Source of the DNA: Dugong dugon
Lineage: Eukaryota > Chordata > Mammalia > Sirenia > Dugongidae
NCBI GenBank assembly: GCA_030035585.1
Contig: CM057476.1
Span: forward strand, 22,862,501 to 22,926,500
Reading direction: 5' to 3'
Length of the DNA: 64,000 nt
Both the position numbers and the translations under genes were made by a program. Positions within the stretch are counted from its first letter, which is position 1; every line of letters starts with the position of its first letter. Below are positions 1 through 10,385 of the stretch, in pieces. The notes beneath the pieces were generated by a model. The model searched no databases. It worked only from the letters and a program-made list of their open reading frames with translations, and was not told the origin of the DNA.

Positions 1-640
1 TGGTCCCATCCTGCCTGGAGCAAAGGAGAGTGAAGAAAACCAAAGACACAAAAGAAATACTGGTCCAAAGAACTAATGGACCACAAGTACCACAGCCTCC
101 ACCACCCTGAGCCCCGAAGAACTAGATGGTGCCTGGCTACTACCACCAACCGTTCTGACAGGGATCACAATAGAGGGTCCTGGACAGAGCAGGAGAAAAA
201 TGTATAACAAAATTCAAACTCACATACACGAGGAGAAAAAAAAGACCAGACTTACTGGTCTGACAGAAACTGGAAGAACCCCCAAGACTATGGCCCCCAG
301 ACACTCTTTTAACTCAGAACTGAAGCTACACCTGAAGTTCACCCTTCAGCCAAAGATTAGACAGGTCTATAAGACAAACAATAATACATGTGAGGAACAC
401 GCTTCTTAGTTCAATTATGTATGAGAGACCAAAAGGGCAATACTTACCCAAAAGCAATGACGAGAAGACAGAAAGGAACAGGAAAAATGGACAGATGGGA
501 ATGGGGAACTGGGGTGTTGACACATTATGGGGACTGCAACCAATTTCACAAAACAATTTGTGTGTAATTGTTGAATGAGAAACTAATTTTCTCTGTAAAG
601 TTTTACCTAAAGCACTTAAAAAAAAAAAACAAAAACAACT
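1..640 (+). repeat. L1 LINE, 3'UTR end only
   Basis: This is the tail of an L1 whose body lies left of the window. It matches the 3'UTR of the L1 copy at 62200-63055 in order, for example GGAGCAAAGGAGA, TTCTGACAGGGATCACAATAG and GACCAGACTTACTGGTCTGA. It ends in an A-rich tail around 618-664. It carries no coding sequence. It lies in an MTMR3 intron, antisense to the gene. Confidence 0.85.
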
Positions 641-1224
641 TAGGTAATAAGAAAAAAAAAAAAAGAGTAGTCAGATATAAATTAAAACCCTGGCTGAACA
701 TTACTGGTGATAATGTTGTACTGATATCAATGAACAGACAAATAAACTTATTTAAATTAAAAAAAAAAATTAATGGATTCCACCAGGCCAGAGGCAATAC
801 TTTTCAATCTCTCTCTACTCAGGGCAGCAATCAGGATTTGCCTTTGGTGGACTAAATGAAGGAGCTGGTTTATCTCAGTGGGAATTCCACAAGGAGATAA
901 ATCCTTTGCCTGCATACAACCTTGATTATTTCAATGGAATGCCTCCTGGCATAAAGAGTTTCTAATTAAGCCACAGGTTTGGCCCAAACTTATAAAGAGT
1001 CCAAAAGTTTGGCAAACTGGGAAAATCAAATGAAGAATGTGAACATTACAAGGAGATGACATGTGAAAACAGTTCCAGAACAATAGGAATAACTTCTTAA
1101 AAATTTAACATGATTTTGTGAAAACAGAGATATTCACTGGATTATAAAAGCAGCCCTTGGGGATACAACCTACTTACGATACTGCTTAGAGAAGTCCAGT
1201 GTTTATAGGCACTCATTTAGATGC
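641..1224. other. MTMR3 intron, no recognised element
   Basis: AT-rich intron sequence with a second A run near 756-768. I recognise no gene or repeat family. It may include older decayed repeat sequence. Confidence 0.4.
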
Positions 1225-1395
1225 CGTGGTGCATTTACAAAGTAAGAACTATTGTTCCCATTTTAATAATTAGGAAACAGACTGAGGTCAGTTACGGGAC
1301 TTGCTAAAGGTGTCACAGTAAGGAGTGCCAGAGAAGTCTTGAGCCCAGGTCTGTGACTCCAAAACCCATTCTCTTCACCATGCCACTATCCCCTT
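1225..1395 (-). repeat. MIR SINE (old)
   Basis: Read on the minus strand this resembles the MIR core: on the plus strand it shows cccattttaat, ggaaacagactgaggtcag, acttgctaaaggtgtcaca and gcccaggtctgtgactcc in the MIR order. It is well diverged, as expected for a repeat predating placental mammals. Confidence 0.7.
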
Positions 1396-2670
1396 GGCTT
1401 TTCTCCCTTGGCTTTCCTGCCTCTTAGCTTTGAAATCTTCTATCCAGCCAAGCCCCAGTGTCCTTCTCTAGATGTTCCCTCTCAAAACTCCTCCTCTGTG
1501 GTTGACTTTCAACCACAAAGACAGTCACAGATGACTTAACTCCATACTGTACTCCTAAGTCTCACTGACCAGGACTCGTCTCTCTCAGTCCAAAGCCCCT
1601 GCTAACATCAGAAGCTAAAGGCAGTAAGCACATCATGTTCTTACAGAATACCAGAAGGATTCTGAAATAGCAAGTCCAGCCACTTTTCTACCAAAATTTT
1701 TTTATTGGTGTCAACTGAATCATTTCTTCCTGGTCTCCCAAAGTTCGTATCTTGGAGTTTCATTTTGTTAACTCTTATCTCCTTTACTGTAGGGTCTGAT
1801 TCCCACAATAAAATCCTCATGGCATCACATCTAGACTGCCAGTGGGTCTCCTTGCCTCCAATCTCTCTCCCTCTGGCCAGGGCAACTGTCCTGAAAACCG
1901 TTTCCCTTAAGAAAGTCTCCTATAGATGAAAATGAACACCAGGCCTTCCAAAAAGAATGGCAAATTTCTGTCTTTCTAGACATCTGATGCTTCCCCAAAT
2001 CAGAGAATTCACACTCCAACAAGCACACTGGCAGGCTTTCCCAGGAACAGGATCCACCTGCTGTTGCCACTTTGCCTTTCTATGTGCCATCTCCTTAATC
2101 ACTCACTAATTGCTAATTAATATCCCATCATTCCATTAAAGCCAAGGTCTAAACTCAGTTCCTCCTTAATAAGCTAGCTCTGATAAACGCTACCTGACAG
2201 TGAGAAGTTAACATCCTTGTACTCTTTCTATGATACCACATGATATCACAAAGGGGTGAGCAGGACAACTTTCTAGGAAGTTTCACATATCCCATATGAT
2301 TAGATGCTCATTTCTAACCACAGCCTGGCAAGCTGAAGCAATTTGTTCAAAATCACAGCTGGGCAGAGTTGAGATAAAAATCCCCATCTTCTTCCCAAGG
2401 CTAGAGCACATTCCAGTATTTCAGAGTGCTGCTTTGCTTTCTGCACTTGACCCTTTATCTTCTGACCTTTACCTACCTTCCTGAAAGCTTCTGTTCATCT
2501 TTTTCATCCCACCTCCAAAACTGCTAGTGTTCTGCATGCAGGGAGTACCTGTGTGTTACTGGAGGAGCAGCTTTTTGACATAAGGAGGTAAAGACTTGCC
2601 TAGGAAGCTCTCTGAACCTCCCCTCCTTTACCAGGTCAGCAGTAGCAGAGGCACAATCAGGCTTACTTAC
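1396..2670. other. MTMR3 intron, no recognised element
   Basis: Unique intron sequence next to the donor of the 2671-2784 exon. I searched it on the minus strand for the next MTMR3 exon (HQSNGAVIARCGQPE, WWGWRN) and did not find it. Short open frames here are unlike any protein I know. Confidence 0.5.
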
Positions 2671-2784
2671 CTGTAGACGACAGCAGGGATGCGCTTCCAT
2701 GACCTGAAGCTTGCTACACTTTCTAATTCTTTGTCAGTGATCCAGGCAGGCACTATGAGTTCCTGTGGATAGCTACCACATAGC
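2671..2784 (-). CDS. MTMR3: MTMR3 coding exon, residues 186-224 (phosphatase domain)
   Basis: The exon has 114 bases: one base completing Lys186, 37 codons (LCGSYPQELIVPAWITDKEL ... SFRSWKRIPAVVY) and AG of Arg224. The acceptor is CCTGTTAG and the donor is TACAG|GTAAGTAAG, close to ideal. The segment YPxxLIVPxxITDxEL...FRSWKRIP is the classic myotubularin motif just N-terminal to the conserved HQ..GAVIARC segment. That following exon is not found between positions 1 and 2670, so the rest of the gene, including the catalytic cysteine and FYVE finger, lies beyond the left edge. Confidence 0.97.
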
Positions 2785-2892
2785 CTAACAGGGAAGATGA
2801 GAAAGGGGGAGAGGGAAAGAGAGGTAAGGGGGAAGGGAGGAAGAGGAAGAAAGGAAAGGAGGGGGAGGGAGAAAATGAGAAAGAGGGGAAGA
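2785..2892 (-). promoter_or_regulatory. Extended pyrimidine tract before the 2671-2784 acceptor
   Basis: On the plus strand this is almost pure purine (gagaaagggggagaggg...). In the MTMR3 transcript it is therefore a pyrimidine-rich tract of about 100 bases running nearly up to the CCTGTTAG acceptor. Ordinary tracts are 10-30 bases long. It probably helps acceptor recognition, and such mirror-like purine DNA can also form triplex structures. The role is inferred. Confidence 0.55.
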
Positions 2893-5246
2893 CACTGGGT
2901 GAATCAGTATAAAGACATTGACCAAGCTACCACAGAGCAAGTTAAAAGGCAATGAGGAACCTTCCTTCAGTCTTGGCCTCTTCAGTAGGATAGGCTGCCT
3001 TAAGTTTTTATCTATGCATGTATCAAGTGATACTATCTTGGATGTTCCACTTGATGCTGCCTTTTGGGGATCTGGCAATCTCAATATCAATGAAAAAAGG
3101 GGAGTCAAGGGGAAGTCTCTTTATTCTTCATTGCAACTCTGTGTTGTTAGAAATGTATAGAGGTCACTTCTAACTACGCTAGTGCTTGGTCCGATTACAC
3201 AAGTGTGAGTCTGTGTAACCTCTGCTGGACACTCAGTCTTTCAGGCTTTGTCAAAAGGAAACATGTAAAGAAAGTCAAGAGCCCACAATTCCAAGTTCCC
3301 GGGATGTTAACCAAACAAGATATCCTAATTGTAAGTACTACGTGAAGCCATGAGTATGTAGAAACAGTACTACAGGCCAGCCCATTCACATACACAACCA
3401 CAGTCCCACTAAGCCAAGTTAGGAACATGGACAAGCTGTTAACCATAATTTCTACAGAACAGATTATACTCAGGGGGAAGAAAAAAGCTCTCTTTTAATT
3501 AGGGAAGATGGTAGTTGTGTGCTAGTCAAGCTGGTGCCCTGGAAAGCAGTACTTCTGATGGGCTGTTTACTTGCAGAAGAATGTCTCTCCACAGGTGACA
3601 TAATCCATTTCAACAGTGAAGGCAGTAAGGTCTTTAATCCACATACACCACCACCACCACCCTGCCCTTGCCTATCCTGTGCATTAGGGAAGTGGCAGAA
3701 ATACATAAACTGGCTTAGGAGTTGGGGTGATTTTTGTTTTGTTTTTAATCATTCTTCACTATATATGTGCCTCCTGTTCTCGATTTCCAAGACATTAAGT
3801 ATCAAGGATTTAAAAGCCTTTGAACCAGGAGAATAGCTATGACCAAGAGTAACTATACAAACTTCCCAACACCTCCCCCACATACTTCTAAATATAACCT
3901 GGGACACAGTGATCATGGCTAATACTCTAACCATAAGTCTCACTCCTTTTATCTTATTTGAAGCTGAGAACAAATTTGTCTCTCATTCTTCCTTTGTAGT
4001 GGGAAGAATTTTTCAATGTCTTGAAGACTTGTTTTGAGGTGGAACTAGTAGACTCCAAGACAAGAAGTTAATTTTTAAAATCAGTATGAATTAGGGATTT
4101 TAAAAAACAATGGTTTTTGAACTCAAATATTTTTCCAACAAACTTAGCTTAATTCAGTTTTTTGACTCCACACAATTTTCTGATCATTACGTTCACTGTC
4201 GTTCATCATTACGTTCATTACATTCTAGTAGTTTCCAGTATAAGAAAGGTGAGTTACACAGCAGCAAAGTCAGTGGCAGCCTCAGGATCTCAGAAGCCCC
4301 TCCTCTAGTCTGTTCCACAGCACACCCCATTCTCTGCTTTGCTCACTAAGAAGAGCAAAGGTAGGACCGGTTTATAGCTCCGACTCTTCAGAACACCCTG
4401 TGTTCTTGGCTTCTTGGCCAAGGGCCATGTTAAGGGCTATGCACAGTAATCAGCTGTAGTTTTCCAATAAAAAATGGAATGTTCTGATGGCCAGCCATGA
4501 ACAGACCAGGAAAAGGGCTATCATAATTTGAGGCAACTCAAAGGGCAAAAGAATAATTAATGCCTCCAAATGCTGCAAGAAAATTTGAGAGAAGGATGTA
4601 TCAATTTAAATCTCCTGGACAATTTTCTTCTGTTTTATAGAAACTTGGATCACCTAAATTACATTAGTTAACTGCCTTTCTCCACTAAAGCCCTTATACT
4701 TTTTAAGGAAATAGATAACGTTTACTATTTAATAATGATTAAGATTAAATGATTAAATGGTCATAACTGTAAACTTAGTTTTAGATGAAACCCATTAAAG
4801 AACAGAGTAATATTTATGCCTATTTCATAGAATCTGGAGTAAAGTTATAGTCATAAATACTAGTTCCTAAATGTTTTATCTCTGCTTAGATCACTAATCC
4901 TATCTCAAATGTGATCCAAGTGGTGATGAGAACAATGGAAACGGCCTGCCTGCAGGTAAACAAAGTATTACCTAGACACACTTGTGCCAGGAAGAATGGG
5001 GGGTCGGGGGGGGGGGGGGGGCCACTGGTACTATTATACTATTAAATAAGGATTACTTTCCACTCCAGTGATAGCAATGGGGACAAACAGTTCAAGAAGT
5101 ACTCTGAAGATTATGCATTTAGACTTAATAAATAAAACTCCAAATGAAAGAAAAAGTCTAAGTTCAAATGTTCTGCCACATGAGAGATGGTGTTTCTGCA
5201 AAGGCACTGGCTGTGAAACACAGTCCACAGGATCCAGACAACTCAC
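2893..5246. other. MTMR3 intron with a 16-base G run
   Basis: Mostly unique intron sequence with no recognised gene. It contains a CCA trinucleotide patch near 3646-3662 and a run of 16 G at 5006-5021, preceded by a run of six G. The rest is AT-rich sequence without a family I can name. Confidence 0.5.
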
Positions 5247-5343
5247 TTGTACTTCTCATTGATGTTGGAAATTCTCCAGGCATTATTCATATCAAAACCC
5301 ATCCGCTCCACTTCATTTTTAAACCTTGACGTTACGTGCTCCC
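5247..5343 (-). CDS. MTMR3: MTMR3 coding exon, residues 154-186 (phosphatase start)
   Basis: The exon has 97 bases: GG completing Gly154, 31 codons (EHVTSRFKNEVERMGF...NNAWRISNINEKY) and the first two bases, AA, of Lys186. The acceptor is GGCCCCTAG and the donor is TACAA|GTGAGT. This is where the myotubularin phosphatase domain starts. The motif ERMGFDMNNAWRIS is a conserved family element that packs against the catalytic core; the catalytic CSDGWDRT loop is encoded much further downstream, outside the window. About 225 bases into the intron that follows, the transcript has a run of 16 cytosines (16 G on the plus strand, 5006-5021). Confidence 0.97.
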
Positions 5344-5852
5344 CTAGGGGCCAGAGACAGACAGCAGAAAGGCAAAAATGAATACCATTTTGCAAAAAAA
5401 GTTGAATAAAAGCACAGTTAAACTGCTCAGGTTATTTTTAAAAGGTAGATATCGTACAGATAATAACATATACTTAGCTTTTTAAAAAATCCCTGTTAGG
5501 TTAAGAGGAAGGAAGAAAGATATTAATTTTGATCAAGAATTATGTTATTTCCTCTAATATCCATTATCAACTATGACAACAGCATCACTAACCTCATTCT
5601 CAGAGGACAAAACTGAGACTCCAAAAGACTCCGTGGCCCCAAAAGCAACACTCTTGTCACTACACTGGCTATCTTCCTTCCTCCACACTCAGAGCAATAA
5701 ACAAAATCACTAACAAGTTCACCATAAATAGTACTATAGATCCACAACCGCGCATTTAAAATCCTTCCGCCAGATTTCAGAACTCAAAGAGTTTTTTGGA
5801 TTTTAGTAAGGTAAAACGGTGCATACATTACAATTATTAGATTAACACTCTC
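5344..5852. other. MTMR3 intron, no recognised element
   Basis: Unique intron sequence upstream of the 5247-5343 exon; nothing else supported. Confidence 0.5.
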
Positions 5853-6017
5853 AACCAAACCAAACCTGCTGCTGTTGTGTCGATTCTGACTCATAGCAAC
5901 CCTACAGGACAGAGTAGAACTGCCCCACAAGGTTTCCAAGGAGCAGCTGGTGAATTCGAAAGACTGACCTTTTGGTTAGCAGATGTAGCTCTTAACCACT
6001 GGGCCACCACGGCTCCA
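5853..6017 (-). repeat. AfroSINE, nearly complete
   Basis: The plus strand shows the reverse complement of an AfroSINE: the RTE-like tail (tcgattctgactcatagc), the middle (gacagagtagaactgcccc) and the tRNA-like head (cttttggttagcag, cttaaccactgggccacca). The head carries the Pol III A and B box equivalents. Flanks aacactctcaac and aacgttctcaac look like a diverged target-site duplication. Confidence 0.92.
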
Positions 6018-7857
6018 ACGTTCTCAACAGGGACTGCTTAATCAAATATTAATGTTTCTTCAGTGAAATGTATGGATAACTCCCAGTAAAAGGGATGAAT
6101 AAAGATAATAAATAGCCTCATGTCAACTCAGATCAGATCCACTCACTAAATAAGGCAAGAAAAACTTTTGGTTTTTCAGAACCTTTTAGATTTTAGAATT
6201 GCAGATAAGAGATCATGGAATTCTAACCGCCAGTACCCAGAAATCTCAGGAAACCCAGTACTGCTAAGTAAAACACTGAGTATTTGCAAGAATATCTACC
6301 CAAACAAGTATAATCTGGCTACATTTTCCTAGTGAATTTGGCTTTCTTGTTATTAAGACAGCAATGAAGGCAGAAATGAACCTAATATATTAAATGCCAG
6401 TATATCTGAAATAATTTCCTTCCTTGAAAACAGTCTTAGGCAGTAATTTTATTTAAAAAAAAAAAGAAAGTTTAAGCAGCACCTCTAAGATACAGTGTTA
6501 TAGCTTGTAAAATAAATGCTGGTGGAGGCTGGGAGAAACCATGATACCAAATAAAAGCACAAAACAAACTGCTTTGGTGCTCAAAGTATAAAGCTTTGCT
6601 CTCCTACGTAGAAGAGCTTCAGAATAGGGAACAACAATTATTTGAATGAAGGACAATTCTGTAAAACTACTTTCCTATTTAAACTGTTTTTCTTGAGCTT
6701 CAGCTAGCTATTATACATTTTCTAAAAGAGAGCTATAAAAAGATGAGGTGCAGAGATGCAGGAAGAAATAATCCATTGAATCTATCCCATTTGGGAAGTT
6801 TCAGAAGCAATGTAGCAGGCTTCCAAATGGGAAAAAAGCTATTTGAATTCAGGTGCCCTCTGTCTACAAATTTTAAGGACTACTGACTATCAAGAATGCT
6901 AGACAGGAAGTCTTTTGTTCATAATCCCAATCTAAACACTGTAAAGCTATAGCAACTCCAAGTTCATTAAAGAGGAGATTTTTTTCTACCCAGGGATACA
7001 AGTTCCAAGCCTTTGGAAAAGGTAAAAGTACTTTAATTAATGGTTTTTCACATTAATACTTATATCTTAGAGTAAATACACAGATACCGTACAAGGATCC
7101 CGTGGTTTAAAACTAGCCACTGGCAATTTACTACATGGAATCACTGTCCAAACAAGGGCTTACAACTATCATGCAGAATGTGAAATTCAGAGCTACACAA
7201 AGAGAAATATCACTGAGCAGCAAGTATGGAAAAGCTGTTATTTCAAGCTCCTTGAGGACAAGGAATTTTAATTATCTTTGTATCCTCTAAAGCAATGGCT
7301 TTATAAACTTTGAATCAATGTAAATAATAAGAATATATTTTACGTCACATTCAGTACACACGTTTATAAGAAAAAAAAGTTTCACAAAACAATACTCACC
7401 CCTTACTATGTGGGGTGATACATTTTGATACTTTCCATTCTCTTTCATTTCTTAAAAATTTGATTTCATGACCCATTAGTGAATCAAACCTGCAGTTTGA
7501 AAACTGCTTGAAAAAAATCTAGCAGCACACCTTACATACATGAGTAATTCAACTGGCTTTTGTCAAACTGTGTTAGAAGCTTAACATGTTTATTTAGCCA
7601 GAAACGTGAATCCCAGGAAGAAATAAAAACATATCTACTGCTGGATGCTCCTCAAGAATTTCTCTCTCAGGATTTCCATGTCTCAACTGATTCAATGTTA
7701 GGCATGCTGTAATATTCCAACTTATTTTAAATATTGGGGCCATAAGGTTTTTGTTTGGCTTTATATTTTCATTTCAATCAATCCTTCCTGCCTGCCTCCC
7801 CTAACCCCAAATGAAGATGTGCTTATTTTCACCATTTAGTATTTCTTGTACTACGAA
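6018..7857. other. MTMR3 intron, no recognised element
   Basis: AT-rich unique intron sequence of about 1.8 kb. I found no exon, RNA gene or named repeat on either strand. Confidence 0.5.
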
Positions 7858-7859
7858 TA

Positions 7860-8163
7860 CAGATAGTCCCCGACTTAGGACGGGGTTCTGTTCCAGCGAC
7901 TCTATTGTAAGTCAGTTCTGACATAAATCGAATACCTCATTTTTTTTTTTTAAGTTTTCTTATTATTGCCTTTTATTATCAGTATCTTTTTAAAGCCGAT
8001 CTTTGTCTTTGGGGGTTGGAAACGTAACACATAAATTTACAGATATATTTTAACACTGTATGCAGTACATATCACTAATGATAAGATGGACAAAAAAGGA
8101 AAACAGTTGGTCAGAAGTATGAATCGTCGTAACTTGAATACATCATAAGTTGGGGACTACCTG
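7860..8163. mobile_element. pogo/Tigger-like MITE
   Basis: A 304-base element with terminal inverted repeats. The left end reads CAGATAGTCCCCGACTTA and the right end, inverted, reads CAGGTAGTCCCCAACTTA; 19 of the outer 23 positions match. It begins CAG, ends CTG and is flanked by TA on both sides (7858-7859 and 8164-8165), the pattern of pogo/Tigger elements in the Tc1-mariner superfamily. It has no transposase, so it would have depended on an enzyme supplied elsewhere. I cannot give the exact family name. Confidence 0.75.
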
Positions 8164-8165
8164 TA

Positions 8166-10225
8166 CATACAGTTAAGCAATTAATCACTGTAGTAAAAAT
8201 AAAAACTTCTAAAGCAGTGAGCTGCCAATAAATCCTCCCTCTATCCTAACCAAAGAATCAACAATCTAAACAAATTTTCTACTAAAAAAGTCTAGCTCCT
8301 CCACTGACTACTGAATTTTCAAACCACAATTACACACAGCTTAAAAGCATGGGATAGGAGGGCCAGGGCCTTGCCCAGCATGTGAGCAAGTAGATCAGTA
8401 CCAGAGTCACAGAAGGTGAGAACTAGCCCGCCCAGATTCCCAAACAGGAAGGGAAGAATCATTCTTTTCTGCAGAGCAAAGTCCTCTAGATGCACACTTA
8501 CTGGACTGCAAACTCAGGAGACTGTTGGCAAGGGCTTTCACTTCATACTAAACAGGCAGCTGCATAGCAGTGCCAAGACCCAGAGCCATGTGCTGTCTGT
8601 AGATAAACACGATGAGCTTAACGGGCATTTCACACAAGAGAAGTCAGAGTAAGCCTGATGCTGCTAAACTAGTAGCTGAATTGTCCAGTCATGTATCAGA
8701 ACTCCAGATTAATGTTCAAGTACACAGAGATCACCAAGATGCCAGCTGTAATGAAGGGTAGGAGGTTAAGCATACGGAGAACTTTAAGCCCATTCCTCTT
8801 TCAGAATTTGACATGAGGCTAAAAGCAGAAGTCAAGAGTTTTGCAGAGGCTTTTGCAAGTTTCATACGTGAACTCCAATAGCAGTGTTGAGACTTCTTCC
8901 AAAGCAGATTAAGAGTTAGAACTGTGGCCACAGTAAGGCTAGCTTAACTATGACAGGTTCATATGAACTCCAAGGTGATGATGCAATTTTCCCATTTCCC
9001 ACCTCTCTGGCACATTCTACGCTTAACTGACTATGCAGAGAAGAATCCATAAAAAGCTTTGGCTTTATTAATTGCTAACAGACTAACTAACTTCCATCCC
9101 TCAGAGTCTCTGCTTGTGATCTCATGCGTTGGGGCAGATTATACAAAAGAAACACTTTGAAATACCTGAAGTGCTGTCTCACCCTAGTCTGGTAATGCTC
9201 ATATTTGGTGAGCAATGTTGGGTGGAGACAGAAGAACCAGGTTGACTGGCTTTAAAACTGCCACAATGGTACTTCTTATTAAGAGCAAGTTTTGCTCAGT
9301 TCTCTACAGTGAAAATATATGAAAAGAAAAAGCCATACATACACACACACTCAAACCAAGTCACTGAAGTACAGTAAGATGCCATGTGGGTGATGGTCCA
9401 TAACTTCAATGTGGACTGTGTATCTTGGGAAAAAACAAAAGCTACCTTTACTCACAGAGTAAGTTCTAACTGATCAGTTCTGATGGTATCACCTCGTATT
9501 TGCATAATTTACAAAGCGTTTTCCCAGTATGGCACATAGGAAGCACTCAGACATTTACTGAATTGAACTCTTGAGCCTTCAGAGATTTGATCTTCAGAAT
9601 ACCTGAGTCAGGTATTCTGAAGAGCTTGCATGTCCCAGTTTGAAGAACAAAGAAAACTAAAGTACAGAGAAGATAAATGGCTTGTCTGGTGTTATTTCTT
9701 CAATTAAGTTGTAAGGTACAGGTTTGGATTCAGGTTTTCTAACTCCTTAATTAGTACTTTACCCCCTTCACACTGCCATGCATCAAAAACCCACAAAAGG
9801 GAGAACAATGCAGATGTCTGTATGACATGATGGCCAAAAAAACCCCAGATACCATCAGGAAGGAGATCAAAGCCTCCTAGCTTAGGACAAAGCCACCCAT
9901 ATTTAAAATACAAGTGTGAGGTTCTGACCTGGCCTATCTTAGGAATATCCTAAGAGTTGGCTCAAATCCAAAAGAAACAATATAAAGTATCAAGGGAATA
10001 ATGTGAAGTTATCTAAAAAGCTGAGGAATTTTCCCTCTGTGGTTGTGAGAAAACAGGATACAAGAAACCAAGCTTTGCTGACTAAACCCTGGCACCCAAA
10101 ACCAGGGAATGCCTCTTGGAGTTAAGAGTCTTAAATAAATCAAAGATCTTATATAGCATAATGCAGCAGGGTACACTCATTTAAGTTCATTATCCTAGGA
10201 TATGGCAGAGATGGAAAATTTAATA
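8166..10225. other. MTMR3 intron with a perfect palindrome and MIR-like remains
   Basis: Mostly unique intron sequence. A perfect inverted repeat sits at 9591-9623. Around 9480-9580 the text gtatggcacataggaagcactcag resembles a MIR/L2-type 3' region, weakly. No exon was found. Confidence 0.45.
9591..9623. repeat. Perfect 33-base palindrome (hairpin)
   Basis: Two 16-base arms, TCTTCAGAATACCTGA and its exact reverse complement, are separated by one G. It may fold as a hairpin or cruciform. It does not resemble a microRNA precursor, because the loop is a single base and the arms are too short. Confidence 0.9.
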
Positions 10226-10384
10226 AGATGCAATGATTTAAAAAAACACTCAGCGAATATACACTTAAGATGTGTGCATTTCACTGTATGTAAATTTTAC
10301 CTAAAAAAAAAAAAAAACTTGAAAAGGAGCTATAAACAAAAAATTTAAAAAATGCCATAGCATCTCAATAAAGATTTTTTAAAA
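10226..10384 (+). repeat. Probable old LINE tail
   Basis: The text tttcactgtatgtaaattttacc followed by 15 A at about 10303-10317 resembles the 3' ends of old L1M-type copies. The family is uncertain. Confidence 0.4.
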
Positions 10385-10385
10385 A

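Noticed and set aside
3500-3840. Overlapping open frames near 3.5-3.8 kb as exons
   Set aside because: No paired splice signals in the MTMR3 direction and no protein resemblance; intron sequence.
5853-6017. SINE heads as functional tRNA genes
   Set aside because: They keep A and B box-like text but do not fold as a tRNA cloverleaf and continue into the SINE body and LINE-like tail.
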